Origin: Turritopsis dohrnii
Taxonomy: Eukaryota; Cnidaria; Hydrozoa; Anthoathecata; Oceaniidae
Length of the DNA stretch: 64,000 nucleotides
Assembly: GCA_027922465.2 (NCBI GenBank)
Contig: BQMF02000029.1
Span: 1,240,001 to 1,304,000, forward strand
Direction: 5' to 3'
The notes beneath the pieces are model-generated. The model was not told the DNA's origin. It did no database searches and worked only from the letters and a program-made list of their open reading frames with translations. Made by a program: the position numbers and the translations under genes. This document shows positions 24,576 through 35,300 of the stretch, piece by piece (position 1 is the first letter of the stretch; every line of letters starts with the position of its first letter).

Positions 24576-24790
24576 GAATGAACAATATTTTGTATGTTGG
24601 CTATAATGTTGGCCATGCTACCGCAAATCGCACCAACATGTTGTCTTAAATGTTGGCGAGAATGTTGGCCGAAAATGTTGTTCGATTTGCGGCCGCCTTA
24701 AAAAAAGATAGAAACAAACAAAATAAAAACACTTTCAAGCAAAACGAACTTGATATTTTGAAGTCTGTGTACAGCAGATAACGTAACCAA

Positions 24791-27325
24791 ATGAAAAGAC
24801 GGTTCTCGATGAAAAGGCCAACACAAAATGTCTTCTACGATATTGCAAACGTTATGAATGAATATTTCGTAAATATCACGAAATCGCTAGATGTAAACAA
24901 CATTCCCGAAATTGACCAACCAACAGAAGATGATTGCATTATTTCCGAAATCGATTCTATCATCTCGAGTTCCAAAGAGCATTCAAGTATAAAACGTATC
25001 AAAGAAAAGTTCACTCCCGGTGCCAGTTTTGAGAAAATGAAATTTTGTCATGTCTCTGTCGATAATATGAGAGTTCACATCAGTTCTTTAAAGAGTGACA
25101 AAGCTTGTCCTGCAGGAGATATACCCGCACATCTTATTAAGAGTCATCTTAATGTCTTTGTTGATCAGCTTTGTCACTGCTTCAATAAGTCGGTAGACAC
25201 GTGCATTTTTCCTGAGTCTTTGAAATGTGCGGATGTGTCTCCACTGTACAAAGCAAAATCTAGGGTTTCAAAAGAGAACTATCGGCCAATCAGTAAATTG
25301 CCAAATTTCTCTAAAGTGTTTGAAAGAATATTATTTGAACAAATTACTGAGTTTATGGAAGGGAAAATGTCTTCAATTTTATCTGGTTTCAGGAAAGGGT
25401 ACAGTAGTCAACATGCTCTTTTAAGATTAATGAGCTTTCTTCAAAAAAAGTTGGACTCTAAAAAGTGTGTTGCTGCATTGCTCATGGATTTGAGCATGGA
25501 GGTATAAAACAGAAGGAGAACGAACTCAAAATCTGCTATTGTACTATCCGTGATGCGCTGCATTGTTTAAGTCCTCAGTGTGTAATAACATATAATTGCT
25601 ATCATCTTGCATAATTTTTATAATTTTGGCGTTCTTGCGTGAAAATTTCGTTCATATCAATTCTCCAATGTGATTAAAGATCGTTAGGGTAAAGTTCTTA
25701 GCATGCATAATCTGTAGGAATTGGGAGAATTATGCAAAAACGTCACAAATATGCAACGAAAACATTGCAACTTTAGGTCTATATATCTCGTGATCCCCTC
25801 AAGCAGTTTCGCCGAGCTTCAGTTTTTGAAGAGAGAATAATCCTAAGTTTTTGCACGTACCGCGGCACTATCGAGGCGCATTTAAGTCAGAAGATATGTA
25901 GATTGGAACTTATACATGAATTACGCGATATCTTCAACTCTGTATAAAAACATAGATTTTCATTTGTTACTCAAGGAAGCTTTAGGTTTAATAATCTGCT
26001 TGTCACTACGCAGCAAGTTGATCCGTTGTTATAATGGATGATATTTGGTTTTTAAATTGTCGTTAATTTTTAAAAAAGTATTCGTTTCACCGACAACCAG
26101 CCGAAAGCGCATCACGGATGACATCAAAGTGATACCGCAATGAATAGAATAGTCATTATCTGAATAATAGAAAAATAAGAGTTCGTTCTCCTTCTGTTTT
26201 ATACCTCCATGATTTGAGTAAGGCTTTTGATTGCATTACTCATAGATTGCTTATTGCAAAGCTTCATGCATATGGATTCTCTTCTAGTGCATTATCTCTT
26301 GTATGGAGGCTATCTGAGGCAACGCTTTCAGAAAGTAGGTGTTGATGGGGTTTTTAGTCTTTGGAAAGAAATTTTTTCTGGTGTACCGCAAGGATCAATA
26401 TTAGGACCTCTTTTGTTTAATATATCTTTAAATGATTTTCTTTTTCTATTTGATGAAGATACGGCCTGTTCAGATACCCTAGAGTGTAACTATGCTGATG
26501 ATAATACATTTTGTGCATCCAGCAGACACATTTATTGAAGTAAAAAATATGCTAGAGAAACTTTTTAGATCAGCATCGTTATGGTTTTCTGATAATGGCC
26601 TGCAACTAAATGCAAGTAAATGCAATTTTATTTTATTTGGAAAACCAAAAATTACGCATTTGCATCATCTAAATTTGAATGGAGAGATTTTGACTGTATC
26701 TAAATATGTGAAACTTCTTGGTATTAAATTTGACAGTCAGTTGACTTTTGCAGAACATATAAACACACTATGCAAAAGAGCTAGCTGCAAATCTAATGCC
26801 CTGAAGAAAATCATCAATATTGTGGATGATAAGCAGAGAAACTTATTATATATGACATTTATCGCATCCGAGTTCAATTATTGCCCTTTGGTTTGGAGAT
26901 TTGGTTGTAGAACATCTATTGCAAATGTAGATCGAGTTTTGACAAGGGCATGTTCACATTCAAAACTGGGATACATATCTCACCCAGAAGGTATTCATGT
27001 ACAACATTGTAGACTATTATTAAAAGAAGTCTACAAGACAAAATGTGATTTGAATCCTTCTTACATGAAATATGTGTTCCCCTGTAGAAATGATATGGGA
27101 CTCAACTTATCTTCAAATGATTTAGTGAGAGCTCGGGTCTACTCAAAAAAGTATGGGCTGCAGACTTTCGGATATATTGCTTCACAATTGTGGTACCCCC
27201 TTCCAACCGAAATTAAGTCGGCAACGTCTTTACACAAATTCTGTAGTGCCTTGAACCAACAAAATGATCTCCAATGTAAATACAGGATCTGTGCTAATTA
27301 TATATTTAATTTAGGCTTTATATAA
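24791..27325 (+). pseudogene. LINE reverse transcriptase split by an insertion
   Basis: The first part (to 25494) has DIANVMNEYFVNITKSL, KSDKACPAGDIPAHLIK, ENYRPISKLPNFSKVFERIL, SGFRKGYSSQHALLRLM and then ALLMDLS. The insertion falls exactly inside motif A; beyond it the frame resumes with SKAFDC (26214-26235). Later come FSGVPQGSILGPLLFN, NYADDNTFCAS (catalytic YADD, near 26490-26510), WFSDNGLQLNASKCNFILF, VKLLGIKFDSQLTFAEHI and the C-terminal WYPLPTEIKSATSLHKF. Frameshifts near 26330 and 26520 add to the disruption. Confidence 0.82.
25495..26210. mobile_element. hAT-type non-autonomous element, 8-bp duplication GATTTGAG
   Basis: Begins CATGGAGGTATAAAACAGAA and ends with the inverse TTCTGTTTTATACCTCCAT; the inverted repeats extend over about 32 bp. 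GATTTGAG flanks it on both sides (25487-25494 and 26211-26218), the 8-bp duplication typical of hAT transposons. No reading frame of note; a second inverted pair (CCGTGATGCGCT / GCGCATCACGG) lies inside. Confidence 0.9.
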
Positions 27326-27685
27326 TTTTTTCTTTTGTAACAGTCGATTTTAATTAGTCTTAATAGACTAACCATATTCTCTTGTAGAATCATTCACGAG
27401 ACTATTCTCACTACATTGTTTGACTGTATAAGAGAAATGGTATTTTATTTTATTTTATTAGTATATATAACTTATTTTATTAGTATGTTTTAACTTATTT
27501 TACATTTTGTAAATCATCGACTATAAATAAAGAATATCTAATCTAGTCTAATCTAATCTACGAGTTCTCCGAACTCTATAGTATTTTCATAATTATTCTC
27601 TTACGACTATTTGTCACGGAAAATAATTGTATTATCTTAGAGATGAAAATACATGTATCTTATCTTATCAAAACTATGAAAGTTA

Positions 27686-29278
27686 AGGCGGGCGCAAACC
27701 CCGAGCAACATGTTGGCTAACAAATCGGGACCAACATGTTGGCTGGTTTGCTTTGCTATTATTTTTCTCGAACAACATGAGGCCAACATTCCACATGTTC
27801 ATTCAGTTGTTTTTTTGAGTACAAACAAAACCCTCCTTTGATGGCGGTGCGTCAAATTCTTTGAATTCGGAAAACATTCGAATTGAACGTTCCAAAGTTG
27901 GTCGAAAATGTTGGCCAACATGTTTGGTGCATGCCCACCACCGCAAACCGAACAACATGCGATTTTAACCTGTTTTTTACATATGTTGGACAACATTTCT
28001 TAATTTTTAAACCTTTTTCTTCCTTTTTTTCTTCCACAACATGTTGGTGTCCAACGCAAACCGAACCAATATTTCTGCAAGAGAATATGAAAGTTCCAGA
28101 AAAATAACAAAACCACTTGTGAAATCTGTCATTAGACAAGAAAAAGGATATGAGGGTGACGAAGATGAGAAAAGCAGGTTAAAAGCCGAGGTAAAGAACA
28201 ATCGAAAGGATTACTATCAACGGAAACTTGAAGAAGTACGACAGTTTTTGAATGATGGACAGAGACGACAAAATGATTTGGCTCAAGAGCCTGGATCTTC
28301 ATATTGGTTGAATACCGTTCCGCTAAAAGATCATGATTACACACTAACTAAACAAGAGTTTTGGGATGCCATCAGAATACGATACAATTGGCCGTTGCCA
28401 AATCTGCCTACAAGATGTGCATGTGGGATGAAATTTGACGTAGATCATTCCATGTCTTGTAAAAAGGGTGGCTTCATCACACTTAGACACAATGAGTTGA
28501 GAGACATCACGGCAAAACTTCTAAATGAGGTGTGTAAGGACGTCGAAGTTGAACCTGTCCTGACAACATTAACAGGCGAAGAATTCACCCAAAGCACTGC
28601 AAAATGTCAGGATGGTGCAAGATTAGACGTAAGCGTTAGTAGCTTCTGGATCAAGGGTCAAAAAACATTTCTTGACATCAGAGTTTTTGACCCTAATGCT
28701 GCAAGATACAAGAATCAAGCGCTCAAACAATGTTACGTGAAGAACGAATTGGAGAAAAAACGCCATTATAACGAAAGAGTCCTTCAAGTGGAACAAGGTA
28801 GTTTCTCTCCTTTAGTGTTCAGTACGAATGGTGGTATGGGCAACGAATGTCGTATATTCTATTCAAGACTTGCAGATCTCCTAGCTGAGAAAAGACATTT
28901 ATCGAAGTCCTTGGTATCATCGTGGTTAAAAACAAAGATCAACTTCGCTCTGTTGCGATCAATGCTGCTTTGCGTACGTGGTTCTAGAAGCATGTGTGCC
29001 AAAAATGCTACAAATCTCGAGCTTCAAGACATCGAAATAGCAGAGAACATTTCTAAACCGATTGTTTAAATTTATTAACTTCCTTGAATTGGAGTGCAGA
29101 AAGTTATTAATGATCGAATTATTGTGATTGGGAAGAATTATCATGTAGTATATAATTTAATTGAATAAGTCGGGTTCCGTTAAATTCGAAAAAAAAAAAA
29201 CAAAAACCGAACAACAAGTTGGCAAACATGTTGTTCCGTCGATGTTGGTCGAAAATGTTGTTCAGTTTGCGCCCGCCT
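27686..29278. mobile_element. Harbinger-ended element carrying a retroelement-like ORF
   Basis: Begins AGGCGGGCGCAAACCCCGAG and ends TTGTTCAGTTTGCGCCCGCCT, with TTA on both sides (27683-27685 and 29279-29281), the target type of PIF/Harbinger. The arms are full of CCAACATGTTGG palindromes like the element at 20453, with similar but not identical ends (AGGCGGGCGC versus AGGCGGCCGC). It encodes no Harbinger nuclease or MADF protein; its only gene is the ORF at 28041-29069, whose homology is to a different kind of mobile element. Confidence 0.85.
28041..29069 (+). CDS. intact 342-residue RLE-like endonuclease-domain protein
   Basis: Uninterrupted frame from an ATG that lies within the palindromic arm sequence (AACATGTTGG). 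An N-terminal charged helix (residues 30-80) is followed by SSYWLNTVPLKDHDYTLTKQ, a CCHC-like zinc site (C126, C128, H136, C140), RHNELRD (149-155), then acidic residues D191, D196 and D212 (KTFLDIRVF), a basic KKRHYNERV helix and the conserved SFSPLVFSTNGGMG. This protein type is very abundant in cnidarian genomes. The CCHC-RHN-D..D..D order resembles the restriction-like endonuclease at the C-terminus of R2/NeSL-type retrotransposons, but no reverse transcriptase precedes it here. The parent element type is uncertain. No stop or shift, so either young or under constraint. Confidence 0.7.
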   Translation: MLVSNANRTNISAREYESSRKITKPLVKSVIRQEKGYEGDEDEKSRLKAEVKNNRKDYYQRKLEEVRQFLNDGQRRQNDLAQEPGSSYWLNTVPLKDHDYTLTKQEFWDAIRIRYNWPLPNLPTRCACGMKFDVDHSMSCKKGGFITLRHNELRDITAKLLNEVCKDVEVEPVLTTLTGEEFTQSTAKCQDGARLDVSVSSFWIKGQKTFLDIRVFDPNAARYKNQALKQCYVKNELEKKRHYNERVLQVEQGSFSPLVFSTNGGMGNECRIFYSRLADLLAEKRHLSKSLVSSWLKTKINFALLRSMLLCVRGSRSMCAKNATNLELQDIEIAENISKPIV

Positions 29279-29355
29279 TTAATTAAACGCCCCTCCAGCG
29301 TTTTATGTTCTGAATTGTTACACTCGGAGTAGAATGTTTTGAACATGCTTGAAAG

Positions 29356-32300
29356 ATGGCTGCCGAAGAAGTAACATTTCACAAACTTGTATGATTTTAT
29401 TTGATTATATGTTTATATCAATTTTATAATGAATGATATTTTAGAAAACGCGAATGATGTGGATTTACTTTCTTGATAAGCTTAAAGTGGAAATTGTATA
29501 TACTTTACCAACCTTCCAGAGAGATATTTTTCTTTTTTTGAGTCTTTATTTTTTGCACGTGACGATGACTTTGGCCTTCCTTTTTATTCGTTTAAAGACA
29601 ACAAATCAAACCAATAGCTTAGGTCTCTGAAAGTGTAGACATTTGGTTGCTTTTATTGAAGGTTTAAGAGTGAATCAAAGGCACTTTTTTAGGAAAAGGG
29701 CAACTTGAGTATTTCGGTGGGTTATAAATACCTGTAAAATTGTTGAAAACATTTTTGATAACATGAACATGTCGCAATATCTAAAAAAATGTCGACCAAA
29801 TCCCTGCCATTATGTTTTGTAGATTTAGACTAGTTTTGGTCACTCACAACAAAGCATACAAACAAAGAACAAAGAACGATAAAGAACGAAGGGCTAGAGC
29901 AGCCTGTGTTTAGGGGAGGGGATAGAAAATTTCATAAAGGGGGAATAAACAAAAAAAGGTGGGTTGTTGTAGAAAAGGGGGCGGGGGTATAAGTTTTTTA
30001 GGTTGTATTTTTTTAAATTCCTATTTTCCAGAATTTTTCTGTTGCATAAGATTATCTCCTCTAAGTTGAGAGCAATTCATTTCTACTAATTCTATTTATA
30101 AACTTTTTATTAAAGTTTTTTTGTTAGATTTTCACTTAAATTTCAGTAACTTAGTTTATTTTGAGAAGTGTGAGTATTTTCTTCCTTTCCAAGTATATAT
30201 AGTTCTGTATTTGTGACGGTTTGAGGGAAAATCATAACAGGTGATATTACTGATAAATTAATCAGTAATGTATCAGAAATTTATCAGTAATAATCAGTAA
30301 TACTGATAAATAATCAGTAATTCGTTCGATTTATCAGTAATTCGTTCGATGAATCAGTAATACTGATAAATAATCGGTAATACTGATAAATTACTGATTA
30401 TTTTTCAGTATTTAGCGATTATTTTATCAGTAATTACTGATTCATCAAACGAATTACTGATAAATCGAACGAATTACTGATTAAATCTATTGTTTTCTAA
30501 TCAGTAATTTACTGATAAATTTATCAGAAATTATCACTTGTTATGATTTTCCCTCAAATCATCACATTTTTAGAAAAATGAGTCATTTGCTTCCTTTCAA
30601 GATAATTCAGCAAATACTGTCCATGTTCTTCATCGTGCAGAAGAAGAGTTGCTAAAAGCCATAAAAGTTTGTGTACTCAGTTTTAGTTTAGAATAAAAGA
30701 CAAATAAGAAAGTGTAGATATCAATGAAAACATCTACAAGAAAAGATATCCATACTATAAGTATACATGAAAATTTACAACAATAAATATAAATAAATAT
30801 ACGTTTCCAATGAAAACAGTCTTTAAAGGAGTGGTCCACTAAAAAAATCATCTTTTTTTTATTCTATTTGAATAAAACATCACTTTTTTAATACAAAAAT
30901 GTTTTTCTTTTTCAAAAATTATCAATGCAATTGCTTTTAACGCACTTTCTTTTTACTACTCGATTTCACATGACATCACTGTAGCCCACAGCTGTTGCTT
31001 TATAATGTCTTTTTATCAGAATTCATAGAGATAGTTGTGTTGTTGTTAGTATTCGGTCACAATTTTCGAGAAAGTTAAGATAAATTATATGTAACAGTTA
31101 TATAAACTAGTAACCCGGGTAAAACTTTTTACCGAGTTTAACTTCGAAAAAGATGTGTGAAAAACGCCTTTCCTGTGTGCGAGCCCCGTGACGAAAAATT
31201 ATATCACACAACTGGAAGTGACTGGAAAGTGTACCCATGTTTTAGAGCTCGAAAAACTTGATAAAAAAAAATGTATGGGATCGTTTCGCTATGACCAACC
31301 GTTAAAGAGATATCCACGATCAAAGATTTTGATGACGTCTTAGCCGCAGTACCAAAACAGGCACTTCCGTGAGAAAAAACACACGCGTGCGGTACTTCGC
31401 ACGCGCAAACTTGAGTTTTACTAATTTGCGCGTGCGATTTTATTTTCATTGAAACTGATATCCCAGCTTGTACAGGACGTCAAATCAACATGGAAATCAC
31501 GCCTTTTCACTTGATAGATCGTCATTTGCCCTTGGGAATCAGTGTTGTATAATGATTATATGATTGTAATTTAACTGAAATTATATGTGTGATATTAAAA
31601 AACACACAGCGTTTTTAATCATTTGCTTTTAAAACACAATTTGCTTGCGATATTTATCAATATTTAATCGATAATTATATTACATAATGCACTCTCTTCT
31701 GAATAGTTTACAGCATATAATTTCTTCTACCTTCACTCCATCATTGTTGGTTATTTCTTTCTATTCTTTTTCTTAATGTTTTTTAAAAACAACCTTTGTG
31801 TATTATTCGCTTATTCTGTCTACACATATTCGAATTGTGTTGGAGAGTTAGTATTTTTTTAAAGAAGGCCGTGGTCGAACGACGTCAATTATTACTTCTG
31901 TCAAGTAAAAAAAAAAAAATACAAGAGAATGTCAACAAAGGAGAGCGAGTTTTGTTTTCTGTTTCATATGTCAGTAACAAAAGGCTTTTGATGCAAAGAA
32001 ATAACGCAGGTTTTCTAATCGTAAAAATCTGATTGTACTTCCGCGATTATAAATAAAAAATTAATGAATACCAGATGTGTTTTTTTCTATTGAACAGCAA
32101 GTGCGCGCTTATGTAATTAACATGCACCTTCGAAATTCGATTGTCGAATTCTTTATATAAAAAGTGCACGTGACTGGTGCATGGTTATGTAATTAACAAC
32201 ACGTACGTGACAACTAATATTCGACGCAAAATTCGATTGTTGAATTCTGTGAATTTTTCAAACTTCATTTGCTCACTCGCATGTAACAGACAATGGCTGA

Positions 32301-35300
32301 AATAAAAGGAAATAAAGTTTCCCTCGAGACTTTCCTTAAGTGGGAAAAACCCGAGATTGCTTATGAGGAAGAGAAGATAGACGGGAAGAGATTTGTAGTG
32401 AAAATTTGGTGCAGACTCTGCGCCAAGCATTCTGTTGTATTGAGAAGAGAGTCCTCTAGTAAAGGAAGCATTAAAAAATCCATGGAAGCATTTATCATGG
32501 GTACAAAATGTGTCACAAAACATCAGGTTGATCGTCACCTTTCTGGAGATCTTCACAAAATCAGCATCCGAGAGGAAGGAAAAGTTCCACAAAATGTAAG
32601 TTTTATCTTCTTCACAAATACACATTTTCGGAAAGCTGTGGTTGTTGTGTAACAAACAAGTTTCGGGAGGTAAATAATAATTCTCTCTGCTGTAACTTAC
32701 CAAACGAAAAGTTTGTTTACCTCCTCAAATTCATGCGCACGCATCCAACATCGGACTTTGCGAATTTGTGTATTCGAAATAAATGTCAGTCATCATTGTG
32801 GAGGAGAGACTTTTCGGAGAAATGTCAGCCGATTTAGTTGAAAATACTCTGAAAAGTCTCTCCTCCACAATGACAACACATTCCGAACTCTGTTGACTAC
32901 CTAATATTGTTACAAAGATTATTTCAAATGGCTGAACGTAATAAACACCTTGTTCTGTTGAACGAATTCCTATCCTAAATCCTGTAATTATCAACCTTAT
33001 CTCTTTTGATAATTCACACTTAAATCTATTACACATTTTTAATAGGAGCGAATTGTCCCAGTACCAACGCAACGTCAACCTCGTATAGAAACAGCAATAG
33101 AAACGTCAGCAGCAGAATGCTACACAAGAATGATGAAGACTGCGTATGAATTAGCGCTAAATCCATCCCTACCTTTAAGGACATTTAACTTGTTGATATC
33201 TTGCCAAAGAAAGAATGGTGTAAAGTTGATCAAAGGTTTGTTAACTTGTTAGTGTATTAAAATGGCCACACAGACAATAATAATTCTGCATTGAAAGCTG
33301 TTATTGTGCGTATGACCATTTTTCCGCGTCGAGTATCAGAGTTATTTGTATCGTAAGAATACGCATGATGGAGGAGGGTGCTTTTCTGAAATTTCGATAT
33401 ATCAAATTAACTACATACCTGTTCAAACTTCACAAAATAACATTAATATTATTTAACGGTATTTCTCCGTGATTTCAACATATTATCCTAGTATGCAAAT
33501 AAATATCCTGTTCGAAGTCCGAAAAATATCAGGACTATGTTTAAGCGTTACTCAATGGTTATTTTGTAGAGTTTGAGAACGTTTTTAACATTTCGTGTAT
33601 CTAATGTTTCAGGTCGAGATGATAGTCGTGCAGCCAAAGAGTTTATGCACAGCATCGCAACAGCCGTGACGTCAAAATGCGAGGATTTAATCAATAAATC
33701 ATCCTTTATGTCTTTGCTGAGTGATGGATCTCAAGCTAGAAAAACTCAAGAGGACAAAGAACTGTTGCTGACTCGCATCGTCAGACATGGATCTCCAGTC
33801 TACCTGCTCATCAATTTATTGAACATGGCAGATTATGGTGGAACTGATGCTGAGTCAATAAAGGATGCCATGGATTCTGTATTTGACGAGACAGATGGCT
33901 CGATAAAATTGCCAGCTGAAGATTACAGACGTAAATTAATCAGTGCAACTGCCGATGGTGCTAGCGTCAACATGGGTGCATATCGTGGTGTGTTAACCAG
34001 ACTAGAAGAAAGTCGTGACTGGCTCATCAAAATTCACTGTGTTAACCATCGCATTGAATTAGCTGCTAAAAAAGTGGTTAACGAATCTGTATATTCAGAA
34101 GTAGAGAAATTGTATTTAACCATTTATTTTTTCCTACAAAACTCTGGGAGGTTTAAAAGCGAGTGTAAAAAGTTAGCTGAAGCTCTGGATATAGACTACA
34201 AAGAACTGCCTAAAATCCACGGTACCAGATTTCTTGGTCACAAACGCTTAGGTATAACCAATTTATTAGCAAATTGGCCAATTTTTAAAGGAGCATGTGA
34301 AAATGCCGTTAGCGTCCAGGGTACAAGACGTTATAATGCCTTAACTAAAGTGAAAATTGCTGGAATGTTGAATCAATTTCGTGACTATCGTCTGTTAATG
34401 CTAACAGCTACTTATTTAGACCTTCTTGATAGAGCTACTCCGATCTCAAAGATATTCGAAATGGAGGTAACATTACCATGTGACATTGCTGTATCAGTTA
34501 AAAGAACTGTTCAAGAACTGCAAGACTTAGCAGATGAAGCAGGTACCCCAGAAGAAAATCTGGATTCGCACATAGCAAAATATGTGAATCTTCTAGAAGA
34601 TGAAGATGCAAAGAAGTTCATTGAGCTAGAGTATATTAAGCGTGGTGAAGCACGAAAGAAACCAGATAACAGAGGTAAAAAGAATGTGAAGCTGTCTGAT
34701 TTAAAAAATGCGAATGAAGCTACAGTTTTGGCAGCTTCTCGTCAAAAGGAAACCGTTGCGCTTGAATGGATCCGTGTGTTGCGGGAAAGATTTGCCGACT
34801 TTGAGAATGATGAGATTTATTGCGATATGCAATGGGTGGATAGTTCGTCCTGGACAGATAATCCCACTTATGGAGAAAACCAAATTTTAAACTTGGCTGC
34901 TCATTTTGACTCGCCGCTGAATTTCGCTGGTTTTGACGTAAGTAAGGTGCTGAAAGAATGGAAGTCTTGCAAACGACTGATTAGAGCTAAATTTGCTAAC
35001 ACAGAAGTAACAAATATCGATATTTGGAGATATATTATCATGTCTAAGCAAAAGCCCGATTTTCCAAATTTATGCTTGCTCTTGGAATTGGTTTTCACCA
35101 TTTCGGTATCAAATTCTACGGTGGAGAGAAGTTTTAACATTCTCACGATGATGATGACTGATCGTAGACTTAATTTGACGCACGATATTTTATTAGATGT
35201 TATGTTAATAAAATGTAACAACAAGAATTGGACTGAATTAGAAAAGAATAGCATCATTGATCATGCCGTAAAAATTTATACAGGGAAGCGCCGATCACAA

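Larger units (their letters stand above)
20453..24698. mobile_element. PIF/Harbinger element (interrupted by a LINE)
   Basis: Starts AGGCGGCCGCAAATCGAGCA and ends TGTTCGATTTGCGGCCGCCT, a long inverted repeat, with TAA directly on both sides (20450-20452 and 24699-24701), the 3-bp target type of PIF/Harbinger. Both arms are rich in CAACATGTTGG words. Inside are a broken MADF-BESS gene (plus strand) and the start of a HARBI1-like nuclease (minus strand), the two proteins such elements normally encode. A LINE of about 3 kb sits between the left arm and the MADF gene. The catalytic part of the nuclease is missing, so this copy cannot move itself. Confidence 0.88.
24710..27560 (+). mobile_element. 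second LINE (CR1/Jockey-type), interrupted
   Basis: Plus-strand non-LTR element beginning next to the right end of the Harbinger element, lacking its endonuclease region, and ending in a microsatellite of TCTAATCTAATC units at about 27535-27560. A 716-bp hAT-like element sits inside it. The 3' tail motif differs from the LINE at 20755, so the two are different families or subfamilies. Confidence 0.82.

Noticed and set aside
32185..32703. 172-codon minus-strand ORF
   Set aside because: Antisense to the first hAT transposase exon, which has the zinc finger and splice signal.
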